This document shows, piece by piece, positions 1 through 6,900 of a stretch of 64,000 nucleotides of DNA. The notes beneath the pieces are model-generated. The model ran no database searches. It had not been told where the DNA came from and saw only the letters and a list, made by a program, of their open reading frames with translations. This stretch comes from CAWDPQ01 sp049642465 (lineage in GTDB: Bacteria > Acidobacteriota > Vicinamibacteria > Vicinamibacterales > 2-12-FULL-66-21). The position numbers and the translations under genes were made by a program. The stretch spans positions 1 to 64,000 of the forward strand of contig JBAROV010000224.1 of assembly GCA_049642465.1 (NCBI GenBank). Reading direction: 5' to 3'. Within the stretch, counting starts at the first letter, position 1. Each line of letters starts with the position of its first letter.

Positions 1-17
1 CGACATCAGAGAAGCTC

Positions 18-1058
18 ATGCCAAAAACGCGTTCACTCGCGTGGTCAGAATTGAAAATCGGCATCCTCGCGGTGGCAGCCCTGGCGCTCGCGGCGATGCT
101 GATCATTGCTGTCGGCGGTCAAGGCGGCTTTGCCTGGGAGCGCTACGAGCTGAAGACAAAATTTCCAGACGTCAAGGGGCTGAAGAGTGGCGCTGTTGTC
201 CGTGTTGCCGGCGTCGAAGTCGGGAAGGTCACCAACGTCGAGCTCGTGGGATCGGAAGTGGAAGTCACGCTCGAAGTGAATGAGGAGAACCAGCAGCGCA
301 TCACCACGGAATCGCGCGCGGCGATCGGCTCGTTGAGTCTGCTCGGAGAGCCGGTCATCGACATCACGCCCTCTACGAGCGGCACGCCGCTCAAGGACGG
401 CGATTTTCTCCCGGCCGGGCGGGCAGCCGGTCAGCTGTCTGATGTGGCCCAAGGAGCGACAGAGTCACTCGATCAGATCACCGGCATGCTTCAGGACATT
501 CGGGCCGGGAAGGGCACGGTTGGCAAGTTGTTCACCGACGACGCGGTGTACAAGGAGGTCCAGTCCCTTGTCTCCTCGGCGGAGATCGTCGCCGCGCACT
601 TGAGCCGCGGGCAAGGCAGCCTCGGGATGTTGATCCGCGATCCGGCAGCCTACCGAAGTTTCAATGGCGCGCTTGCCGATTTGCAGGGAATGACCCGCCG
701 GATCAGCGCCGGCGAAGGCAGCCTGGGGCGGATTCTCAAGGACGACGCACTGGCCAAATCGCTGACGTCAGCAAGCGGGAACATCGACCAGCTCACCGGT
801 AAGCTCAATCGAGGAGAAGGTACAGCTGGCAAACTTCTGACCGACAAGGAACTGTACGATCGGTTCAACGCCCTTGCCGCACGGATCGACCGGCTCTCAG
901 CCAATCTCGAAAAGGGCCAGGGTACAGCCGGTCAGCTGCTGCATGACCGGCAGTTATATGAGAACATGAATGCCGCAGCGAACGAGCTGCGGCAGCTCAT
1001 TGGCGACATCCGAAAAGATCCCAAGAAGTATCTCAACGTGCGCGTCAGTATTTTCTGA
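18..1058 (+). CDS. MlaD/MCE-domain lipid transport protein
   Basis: Membrane-anchored periplasmic substrate-binding subunit of an Mla-type phospholipid transport ABC system. The 346-residue product has one N-terminal membrane segment (about residues 16-34) and an MCE domain (about 43-120, with VVRVAGVEVGKV). Residues about 155-325 hold five degenerate copies of a G-x-G-T/S-x-G-x-L-x-x-D repeat (GKGTVGKL, GQGSLGML, GEGSLGRI, GEGTAGKL, GQGTAGQL). The tail DIRKDPKKYLNVRVSIF is typical of this family. The ATPase and permease partners are not in the window and would be expected just upstream. Only 17 nt precede the ATG, so the promoter cannot be judged. Lipid substrate is inferred from the family. 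Confidence 0.9.
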   Translation: MPKTRSLAWSELKIGILAVAALALAAMLIIAVGGQGGFAWERYELKTKFPDVKGLKSGAVVRVAGVEVGKVTNVELVGSEVEVTLEVNEENQQRITTESRAAIGSLSLLGEPVIDITPSTSGTPLKDGDFLPAGRAAGQLSDVAQGATESLDQITGMLQDIRAGKGTVGKLFTDDAVYKEVQSLVSSAEIVAAHLSRGQGSLGMLIRDPAAYRSFNGALADLQGMTRRISAGEGSLGRILKDDALAKSLTSASGNIDQLTGKLNRGEGTAGKLLTDKELYDRFNALAARIDRLSANLEKGQGTAGQLLHDRQLYENMNAAANELRQLIGDIRKDPKKYLNVRVSIF

Positions 1059-1090
1059 CGCCGTTTGCCATCACCGAGACGGAGAGGAAT

Positions 1091-1342
1091 ATGGCGAGGG
1101 ACGATAGTACTGCCGCGGGCACGGTCATTGTGGCGTTCGTGCTCGGCGCGATTACGGGTGCAGCGGTCGCGTTGCTGATGGCGCCGGCAAGCGGAGAAGA
1201 AACACGCCGCAAACTGAGCGAACGGGCGCGTGAGGGGAAGAATACGTTTTCCTCCGCGCTGGAGCGGGGGCGAGAAGCCTACCAGCAAGCGCGTTCCGGG
1301 GGGGGCGTCAGCGGCGCGCAGAGGTCCGGGGACACGTTGTGA
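1091..1342 (+). CDS. YtxH-like small membrane protein
   Basis: Small protein of 83 residues with one hydrophobic segment (about 11-32). The conserved gas-stretch LLMAPASGEETRRKL of the YtxH/general stress family follows, and then a short basic amphipathic helix. A purine-rich GGAGAGGA lies 4-11 nt before the ATG. The last codons overlap the GTG of the next gene by 4 nt (GTGA), so the two are probably translationally coupled. Biochemical function is unknown; the family is generally linked to envelope or stress physiology. Identification rests on the membrane segment plus the PASGEETRR motif. Confidence 0.8.
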   Translation: MARDDSTAAGTVIVAFVLGAITGAAVALLMAPASGEETRRKLSERAREGKNTFSSALERGREAYQQARSGGGVSGAQRSGDTL

Positions 1343-1764
1343 ACGACTGGAGCAATCTCTTTCTCGGGACGATTGCCGTCGCCACGCTGATCATGGCGCT
1401 GGTGCAGATCGGCGTGATAGTCGTGGCATCGCGCGTGGCCCGGCAGACCCAGCAGACACTCAATACCGTATCCTCCGAGATTCGACCGCTCATCGCCAAG
1501 GCCACCGCGGTGGCCGACGAGGCGTCGCGAACCGCGGCGCTCGCATCGCTGCAGATGCAGAAGATCGATTCGCTGATTACGGATCTGTCGCGGCGCGTCG
1601 ATGAGACCACCACGATCGTTCAGCAGGCCATCGTCACGCCTGCACGGGAGGGGATTGCGATTCTGGCCGCCGTCAAGGCCGGCCTGGCCGCCATTCGCGG
1701 ACTTGGCGATTTGCGCCGAGGCTCGTCCCGCGCCGAAGAAGAAGATCCCCTTTTCATCGGCTAG
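1339..1764 (+). CDS. DUF948-like membrane-anchored coiled-coil protein
   Basis: 141-residue protein with an N-terminal membrane segment (about 7-30) and then a long helical region (about 31-105) rich in A, Q, T and R, likely a periplasmic or cytoplasmic coiled coil, ending in an acidic tail. The layout is that of DUF948 proteins, which commonly sit next to YtxH proteins. It starts with GTG inside the stop codon of the YtxH-like gene (GTGA overlap). No catalytic motif is visible. The family assignment is from architecture and neighbourhood, not from a diagnostic motif. Confidence 0.7.
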   Translation: MNDWSNLFLGTIAVATLIMALVQIGVIVVASRVARQTQQTLNTVSSEIRPLIAKATAVADEASRTAALASLQMQKIDSLITDLSRRVDETTTIVQQAIVTPAREGIAILAAVKAGLAAIRGLGDLRRGSSRAEEEDPLFIG

Positions 1765-1805
1765 GCCGGCGTGATAGAACGGGCTCGTCAAACCCGAGGA
1801 GCCCT

Positions 1806-2387
1806 ATGTTTAATCCACAACTTTCGTCGGGCCGGGCCGCACTGTGGTTTGCCACGGCGGCATTTGGCGTGTTCGGTCTTCTTTGCACCGGCGCTGCCGC
1901 CGGACAGGGATCGAAATCGTCCGCCGCTGCCAAAGAGCTGGGTGACACGCTCGATCGACTCAAACTCGACAGCATAGCGGCGCCGGATCCGTCAGACCCT
2001 ACCGCGTTCGTCGCGGCGCTGTACTTCCCCGGCGCGCAGCTGCTCGTCGTGTCAGCGAAGTACACGGCGCCGGTGCTGCTCACCGCCAAGCTCGCAAAGA
2101 AGGAGTATCGGGACATCTACATCGACCTCAGCTCGGCGTCGATCCCGGCGAGCAAAGTGTTCATCATGGATCAGGGGGCCAACGGCCTCGTCAAGGATCC
2201 GGGGGGCGATCCAGCCGACAGCTGGGAGCAGGGCAACAAGTCCACGTCATTCGACGGCGACTGGAAGAAAGCGAAGATGGCGAGCGAGCAGGAGTACGCC
2301 AAGACGTTCAGCGACGCCGACGCGCGCTACGCCCACATGCTGACGCTGCTCGCGGCTGAGGCGAAGAAGAGCGGGTCGGGTTCGTAG
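1806..2387 (+). CDS. Exported protein of unknown function
   Basis: 193 residues with an export signal (hydrophobic about 12-33, cleavage near AAAGQG). The mature part resembles nothing I can name: a mixed alpha/beta stretch (AALYFPGAQLLVVSAKYTAPVLLTAKLAKKEYRDIYIDLSSA), then a gly/asp/lys-rich segment and a C-terminal helix. GAGGA 6-10 nt upstream supports this ATG. The stop codon lies inside the 14-nt palindrome at 2384-2397. Predicted periplasmic. Confidence 0.75.
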   Translation: MFNPQLSSGRAALWFATAAFGVFGLLCTGAAAGQGSKSSAAAKELGDTLDRLKLDSIAAPDPSDPTAFVAALYFPGAQLLVVSAKYTAPVLLTAKLAKKEYRDIYIDLSSASIPASKVFIMDQGANGLVKDPGGDPADSWEQGNKSTSFDGDWKKAKMASEQEYAKTFSDADARYAHMLTLLAAEAKKSGSGS

Positions 2388-2420
2388 CGTACGCTACAAT
2401 CAGAGTTTCCTGCTTGGGTT

Positions 2421-2495
2421 GGGCGCTTGGCTCAGTGGTAGAGCATCGCCTTCACACGGCGGGGGTCGATGGTTCGAATCCATCAGCGCCCACCA
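2421..2495 (+). tRNA. tRNA-Val (anticodon CAC)
   Basis: A full cloverleaf can be folded. The acceptor stem pairs GGGCGCT with AGCGCCC. The D-arm is GCTC/GAGC, the anticodon stem TCGCC/GGCGG with loop TTCACAC (CAC at 34-36), the variable loop has 5 nt, and the T-arm is GATGG-TTCGAAT-CCATC. Discriminator A is followed by an encoded CCA. TACAAT at 2395-2400 is a plausible -10, 20 nt before the mature 5' end. It reads valine GTG codons, the most used Val codon in this high-GC DNA. Confidence 0.97.
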
Positions 2496-2599
2496 ACCTT
2501 CGCTCACGTTCGCCAACGAGCGCGTGAGCTTCGGTTGCCACGCCTCGCGAAGGTTGTCCACCGCAGCGCGCCGCGCGAAGGTGGACCGACACAGCCTCC
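2496..2599. repeat. Gene-free spacer with two imperfect inverted repeats
   Basis: Spacer between tRNA-Val and the convergent citrate-synthase-like gene. It contains GCTCACG...CGTGAGC (7-bp arms) and GTCCACC...GGTGGAC (7-bp arms around a very GC-rich loop). Words such as GCGAAGGTGGAC recur in variant form in the spacer at 36137-36210, so this looks like a dispersed extragenic palindrome family. It may also act as a bidirectional terminator. No coding potential seen. Confidence 0.45.
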
Positions 2600-3445
2600 C
2601 TACTTCCGTCTCTCAGGCAATCTCCGCTCCGACGGTCCGTCGTAGATGTGCTCCTTTGGATCGATCTGGCGCATCGGCTTCTGCCGGACGCGCTCCTCTT
2701 CGGCGTGCGCCGCAATGCCCGGCACGCGCGAGATGATGAAGAGGGCATTGGCAATCGCCGGCGGTATCCCAATATCTCCGCACACCGCGGCAATCGCCCC
2801 ATCGATGTTCACGGGCATTTCCTCGCGCCCGGGCTTCTCGTGCAGCACGTTCTCGACCGCCCGAATCATCTGAATGTGTTCGGCTTCCGCTTCGAGCTCC
2901 AACGCCATCTGGAAGAGTCGCGCGGCGCGCGGGTCTCGCGTGTGGAAGCGGTGACCGAAACCCGGCGGGATTTCTCCCGCGTCGAGGCACTTCTGAACGA
3001 TTTGCTCAGCGGCGTCGCGATAAGACGCGCCGTGCCGCACCAGCTCGAGGCCGGTGTCGAGAAACTGCATGCAGCTCTCGATATCGCCGCCGTGGTACTT
3101 GCCAAACCCCAGGATCCCGGCCGCCACGCACGCGCGCAGAGCGGCACCGGTCGTCGCGGTGTTCCGCGCGGCGACAGTCGAAGGGGGCGTCGCTCCGTGA
3201 TCGATGAACGACACGAGCACGGCCTCCATCAGCCTGCCAAGGGCGGGTGACGGCACCTCGCCCATCAAGAGCAGGTAAATGGCCTCGCCGAACGTGAGTC
3301 GTCCCATCACCTCGTCGAGCGGATACCCCCTCAGGATGATCTTGTTCGGCTCGATGCAGGTGAGCGCCGTGCGCCAACGCTCGTCGGTGCTCCGCCGCTG
3401 GCTCCGCCGCTCTTCCGTCACGCCCGGCTTTTCTCGCATCGGCAT
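2600..3445 (-). CDS. Short citrate-synthase-fold protein (citryl-CoA lyase-like)
   Basis: 281 residues, against about 370-430 for citrate synthase, so it resembles the stand-alone citryl-CoA lyase group or the C-terminal domain of ATP-citrate lyase. The catalytic positions of the fold are visible: SFIDHGATPPST (first His), GFGHRFHTRDPRA (second His plus substrate Arg) and PVNIDGAIAAV (Asp). The expected reaction is cleavage of citryl-CoA to acetyl-CoA and oxaloacetate, or the reverse Claisen chemistry. The start codon directly abuts the tandem repeat at 3446-3667 and has no Shine-Dalgarno; Met3 is an alternative. It lies downstream of upp on the same strand. Function beyond the fold is inferred. 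Confidence 0.75.
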   Translation of the reverse strand: MPMREKPGVTEERRSQRRSTDERWRTALTCIEPNKIILRGYPLDEVMGRLTFGEAIYLLLMGEVPSPALGRLMEAVLVSFIDHGATPPSTVAARNTATTGAALRACVAAGILGFGKYHGGDIESCMQFLDTGLELVRHGASYRDAAEQIVQKCLDAGEIPPGFGHRFHTRDPRAARLFQMALELEAEAEHIQMIRAVENVLHEKPGREEMPVNIDGAIAAVCGDIGIPPAIANALFIISRVPGIAAHAEEERVRQKPMRQIDPKEHIYDGPSERRLPERRK

Positions 3446-3667
3446 ACTAGTGGACCGTCCAAGTCATGTCTGGAGCGGCCGCTCCGATGTCGCGACCGCG
3501 AGTTCGCGGGCCAACCAACGGGTGGCCCGATCTGAGTTTCGTTCAAAGCTCGCCACTAGTGGACCGTCCAAGTCATGTCTGGAGCGGCCGCTCCGATGTC
3601 GCGACCGCGAGTTCGCGGGCCAACCAACGGGCGGCCCGATCTGAATTTCGTTCAACCTCGCCACTAG
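3446..3667. repeat. Two tandem copies of a 109-bp intergenic repeat
   Basis: Copy 1 is 3446-3554 and copy 2 is 3555-3667 (period 109, second copy 108 to the shared ACTAG end). They differ at only a few positions near the 3' end. Each unit begins ACTAGTGGACCGTCC and contains a perfect 14-nt palindrome (GGAGCGGCCGCTCC) plus a hairpin CCGCGA-GT-TCGCGG. The array fills the whole gap between the upp stop codon and the start codon of the next minus-strand gene. The period is not a multiple of three, so it is not a protein repeat. Confidence 0.9.
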
Positions 3668-4281
3668 ATCGTCCCGTAAAGTCGGTCGCCGAAGTCCCCG
3701 AGGCCGGGGACGATGAATTTGTGGGCGTTGAGCCCCTGGTCGATCGCCGGAGTGTAGATCGACGTATCGGGATGACGTTGTTCAACGAGTGCGATGCCTT
3801 CCGGTGCGGCGACGATGCAGATCATGCGGATCTGTCGCGCGCCGGCGTGCCGCAGCAGGTCGAGCGCAGCCACGGCACTTCCACCGGTCGCGAGCATCGG
3901 GTCGATCATCAGGACATACGCACTCGTCAGATCCGCCGGCAACTTCGAATAATACTGCGAGGCGACGGCCGTCATCTCGTCGCGCTGCAGGCCGATGTGA
4001 CCGACCCGCGCCGACGGAATCAACTCGAGCACCGCGTCGAGCATGCCAAGGCCGGCGCGCAACACGGGGACCACGACGACACCGCCGTCGACGCGGCGGC
4101 CGGGCGCACTTCCGAGCGGTGTCTGAACGGGGACCGCAGCGCTCGGGATGTCGCGCGTCGCTTCGGCAGCGAGCAGCAGGCTGATGCGCACCGCCATGCG
4201 GCGGAAGAGATCCCGCGGCGTGGATGCGTCCCTGAGGGTCGTGAGGGCGTCGTGTACGAGCGGGTGATCGACAATGTGCAC
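3664..4281 (-). CDS. upp: Uracil phosphoribosyltransferase
   Basis: Converts uracil plus PRPP to UMP in pyrimidine salvage. The GTG start at 4281 gives 205 residues beginning VHIVDHPLVHDALT, matching the usual family start and length (about 208); the ATG at 4341 would add 20 atypical residues. Motifs visible: VVVVPVLRAGLGMLD, the PRPP loop MIDPMLATGGSA, and the uracil-binding C-terminus VPGLGDFGDRLYGT. It is divergent from the salvage operon beginning at 4347, and an inverted repeat (4288-4305) lies directly upstream of the start. The stop codon falls in the last bases of the tandem repeat. Confidence 0.93.
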   Translation of the reverse strand: MHIVDHPLVHDALTTLRDASTPRDLFRRMAVRISLLLAAEATRDIPSAAVPVQTPLGSAPGRRVDGGVVVVPVLRAGLGMLDAVLELIPSARVGHIGLQRDEMTAVASQYYSKLPADLTSAYVLMIDPMLATGGSAVAALDLLRHAGARQIRMICIVAAPEGIALVEQRHPDTSIYTPAIDQGLNAHKFIVPGLGDFGDRLYGTI

Positions 4282-4287
4282 CGGCAC

Positions 4288-4305
4288 CGCTGTAAATATA
4301 CAGCG
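4288..4305. promoter_or_regulatory. Inverted repeat in divergent upp/deaminase promoter region
   Basis: CGCTGTA-AATA-TACAGCG, perfect 7-bp arms with a 4-nt centre, 6 nt upstream of the upp GTG. It sits within the 65-bp gap to the divergent deaminase operon. It could be a repressor operator serving both salvage units or a small hairpin in the upp leader. No regulator gene is adjacent. Confidence 0.5.
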
Positions 4306-4332
4306 CCTGCGGGCGCAGCGAAGCGATAACGT

Positions 4333-4338
4333 TAGAAT
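4333..4338 (+). promoter_or_regulatory. Candidate -10 of a leaderless promoter (deaminase operon)
   Basis: TAGAAT lies 8 nt before the ATG at 4347, and no Shine-Dalgarno fits between them. Transcription would start at or next to the A of the start codon. No clear -35 is seen. The same arrangement occurs before four other genes in the window. Confidence 0.4.
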
Positions 4339-4346
4339 CATCGTTC

Positions 4347-5747
4347 ATGCCCTGGCGCACACTTCTGTCGCTGCTGTCCGCTGGCCTCATCCTCACGCAG
4401 GGCGCCCGGCAGCAAATCTCACTGATTGTCACGAATGCAATCGTCGTCACGATGGATCCGGCCGCGCGGGTGATTCAGGCGGGCGCGGTAGCCATCGACG
4501 GGCGGGACATCGTCGCGGTCGACACTGCCGCGGACGTGGCGACGAGGTTTACGGCCGCGGAGTCCATCGACGCTCACGGGCAGGTCGTGATGCCTGGTTT
4601 GATCAATACCCACACGCATGCGCCGATGGTGCTCTACCGTGGGCTGGCCGACGATCTCGCGCTGATGGAGTGGCTGCAGAAATACATCTTTCCCGCCGAG
4701 GCGAAGACCGTCACCCCCGAGTTCGTCCGCGTCGGCACCCGGCTGGCCGCGCTGGAAATGATTCAGTCAGGCACGACGACGTATGCCGACATGTACTACT
4801 TCGAGGAAGAGATTGCGAAGGCGACGCGTGACGCCGGCCTGCGAGCTGTGCTCGGTCAGACGATCATTCAGTTTCCCGTAGCAGATGCGAAGACGCCCGC
4901 AGAGGGTCTCTCTCGCGGCACAGCTTTTGTGAAGCAGTTCGCCGGCGACGATCTCATCACGCCGGCGCTCGCCCCGCACGCCATGTACACGCTGGACACG
5001 GCGATGTTGAAGGCGATTCGAGCGACGGCAGAACGTGAGGCGGCTCCGTTGATCATCCATCTCGCCGAAACGCGGGATGAAGTCGCGATCTCGAACGAGC
5101 AGCACAAAGCCTCGCCCGTCCAATACCTCGAGTCGATCGGCTTCTGGGGGAAGAGCGGCTCCAGGACGAGAGTGCTTGCGGCGCATTCGGTGCATGTGTC
5201 CCCAGCTGACATCCGGATCCTTGCGCGACGTGGGATTGGCGTCTCGCACAATCCCGAAAGCAATATGAAGCTGGCGAGCGGCACGGCGCCGGTACCGGCG
5301 ATGCGCACCGCCGGCATCCCGGTGGGCCTCGGGACGGATGGCGCAGCCAGCAACAACGATCTCGACATGTTCGAGGCCATGCGCCAGGCGGCGTTGCTTC
5401 ACAAGCTCCAGTCGGGCGATCCTCGAGTGCTCCCTGCCCGCACGGCACTGGAGATGGCGACGCGCGAGGGCGCGCGGGCGCTCGGTCTCGAACAATCCAT
5501 CGGGTCGCTCGAGCGCGGCAAACGCGCCGACCTCATCATCGTGGATATGTCGTCGGCAAGGCAGACGCCGTTATACGATCCGATTTCGCATCTTGTGTAT
5601 GCCACGCATGGAGACGACGTGCGAACGTCAATCGTGAACGGACGGGTGCTGATGCGCGACCGAAAAATGCTGACGCTCGACCAGGCCGCCGTCCTGGCGG
5701 ATGCGGCCAGACAGGCGGCCCTGGTTCGCACGGCGGTGGGCAAGTGA
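4347..5747 (+). CDS. Exported amidohydrolase, SAH/MTA/adenosine deaminase-like
   Basis: 466-residue metal-dependent hydrolase of the S-adenosylhomocysteine/5'-methylthioadenosine deaminase (MtaD/TrzN) branch. Zinc ligands and catalytic motifs are present: NTHTHAPM (HxH), HLAETRDE, AAHSVH and the metal Asp in GTDGAASNNDLDM. Unusually, the first about 20 residues (MPWRTLLSLLSAGLILTQG) look like an export signal, so the enzyme may act outside the cytoplasm. It is the first gene of a four-gene operon; its TGA overlaps the GTG of hpt. Nucleoside substrate is inferred from family plus the purine-salvage neighbours; other aminohydrolase substrates are possible. Confidence 0.82.
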   Translation: MPWRTLLSLLSAGLILTQGARQQISLIVTNAIVVTMDPAARVIQAGAVAIDGRDIVAVDTAADVATRFTAAESIDAHGQVVMPGLINTHTHAPMVLYRGLADDLALMEWLQKYIFPAEAKTVTPEFVRVGTRLAALEMIQSGTTTYADMYYFEEEIAKATRDAGLRAVLGQTIIQFPVADAKTPAEGLSRGTAFVKQFAGDDLITPALAPHAMYTLDTAMLKAIRATAEREAAPLIIHLAETRDEVAISNEQHKASPVQYLESIGFWGKSGSRTRVLAAHSVHVSPADIRILARRGIGVSHNPESNMKLASGTAPVPAMRTAGIPVGLGTDGAASNNDLDMFEAMRQAALLHKLQSGDPRVLPARTALEMATREGARALGLEQSIGSLERGKRADLIIVDMSSARQTPLYDPISHLVYATHGDDVRTSIVNGRVLMRDRKMLTLDQAAVLADAARQAALVRTAVGK

Positions 5748-6259
5748 CCGTTCTGGTGACGGCGGAGCAGATACAGGCCCGAATCAGAGAACTTGGCGCC
5801 GAGATCGAACACGACCACCCTGTCGGTGAGGAAATCCATCTCGTCGGCGTGCTCAAGGGGGGGTTCATGTTCATGGCCGACCTGATTCGCGTGATGAGCG
5901 CTCGCGTGACGCTGGACTTTATTGCGGTGTCGAGCTATCAGCGCAGTACGCGGTCCTCGGGCGAAGTGCGCCTGCTGAAAGACCTCGATTCGGGACTCGA
6001 GGGGCGCCACGTCGTGATTGTCGAAGACATCGTCGACACTGGTTTGACGCTCACCTACTTGCAGGACATTTTGCGGGCGAGATCACCGAAGACGTTGCGG
6101 ACGGCATGCCTCCTGAGCAAGCCGTCACGCCGTCAGGTGGACGTGAAGGTCGAATACGTCGGCTTTACGATTGAAGACAAGTTCGTGGTGGGATACGGGC
6201 TCGACTTCGCGGAGAAATATCGGAATCTCGCCCACATCGCGGTGCTCGACGGACAATGA
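5744..6259 (+). CDS. hpt: Hypoxanthine phosphoribosyltransferase
   Basis: 171 residues. It forms IMP or GMP from hypoxanthine or guanine and PRPP. Motifs seen: VGVLKGGFMFMADL (PPi loop), the flexible-loop SSYQRST region, the PRPP signature VVIVEDIVDTGLTL, and C-terminal KFVVGYGLDFAEKYRNL. GTG start overlapping the previous stop (GTGA); its own stop overlaps the rpiB ATG (ATGA), showing tight translational coupling. Together with the deaminase upstream it would recycle inosine- or hypoxanthine-type bases. Confidence 0.93.
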   Translation: MTVLVTAEQIQARIRELGAEIEHDHPVGEEIHLVGVLKGGFMFMADLIRVMSARVTLDFIAVSSYQRSTRSSGEVRLLKDLDSGLEGRHVVIVEDIVDTGLTLTYLQDILRARSPKTLRTACLLSKPSRRQVDVKVEYVGFTIEDKFVVGYGLDFAEKYRNLAHIAVLDGQ

Positions 6260-6894
6260 AGCGTTTCGACATCATAACCGAGGCAGATGCACGAACGCTC
6301 GACGTTGGCGCAACCGTCGAGTTGACGCCGGGGGGGCACATCACGCCGCTCGCGCGTGACACGCTGGCCGCACGTCGTATTACCGTCGTGTCGGCAGGCA
6401 TCCACGATGCGTCGCTTTCCGAAGACCTGACTCCGGTGAGCGACGTCAGACGTATCGCGATAGGAAGCGACCACACCGGGCAAACCTTGAAGCGGACGCT
6501 GATTCAGCGGCTGCGCAGCCGTGGGCTCGCAGTGAATGACGTCGGTTCAGATACGAATGACCCGGTTGACTATCCGGATGTCGCCGCCGCGGTGGCCCGT
6601 GCGGTCGCACGTCACGAAGCCGACGCCGGAGTGGTAATAGACGGAGCCGGAATCGGTTCGACGATTGCCGCGAACAAGATACCCGGGATTCGCGCCGCCA
6701 ACTGCACGGACGAGACGATCGCGCGGTATTCCCGCGAGCACAACGGGGCCAACGTGATTGCGCTTGGCTCGACCACGCTGCCAGGCGAGACAGCGGCACG
6801 GATCCTCGATGTCTGGCTCGCCACGCCCATGCGAGAACCTCGGTACATTCGGAGACTGCTGAAGATCAGGCGGCTGGAACAGCAGGCCCGCTAG
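6256..6894 (+). CDS. rpiB: RpiB/LacAB-family sugar-phosphate isomerase with N-terminal extension
   Basis: 212 residues, against about 145-150 for RpiB. The first about 65 residues (FDIITEADARTLDVGATVEL...ITPLARDTLAARRITVV) are an added module resembling short regions of microcompartment-associated proteins. The RpiB core begins at RRIAIGSDHTGQTLK. The normal catalytic cysteine position (ICGTG in RpiB) is Asp129 here (VVIDGAGIGSTIAANK); a cysteine occurs later in IRAANC. Predicted ribose-5-P/ribulose-5-P or related aldose/ketose isomerisation, connecting nucleoside sugars to central metabolism together with deoC downstream. The exact substrate is uncertain because of the Cys-to-Asp change. Confidence 0.82.
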   Translation: MKRFDIITEADARTLDVGATVELTPGGHITPLARDTLAARRITVVSAGIHDASLSEDLTPVSDVRRIAIGSDHTGQTLKRTLIQRLRSRGLAVNDVGSDTNDPVDYPDVAAAVARAVARHEADAGVVIDGAGIGSTIAANKIPGIRAANCTDETIARYSREHNGANVIALGSTTLPGETAARILDVWLATPMREPRYIRRLLKIRRLEQQAR

Positions 6895-6900
6895 ACCGCC

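Noticed and set aside
3446..3667. CRISPR array
   Set aside because: Only two long units with no distinct spacers between short repeats, and no cas genes.
3466..4329. Long plus-strand frame over the tandem repeat and upp
   Set aside because: Antisense to upp, which has full family motifs; it runs through a non-coding repeat whose period is not a multiple of three.
3664..4341. upp start at ATG 4341
   Set aside because: Would include the inverted repeat 4288-4305 in coding sequence and add 20 atypical residues; GTG 4281 matches family length.
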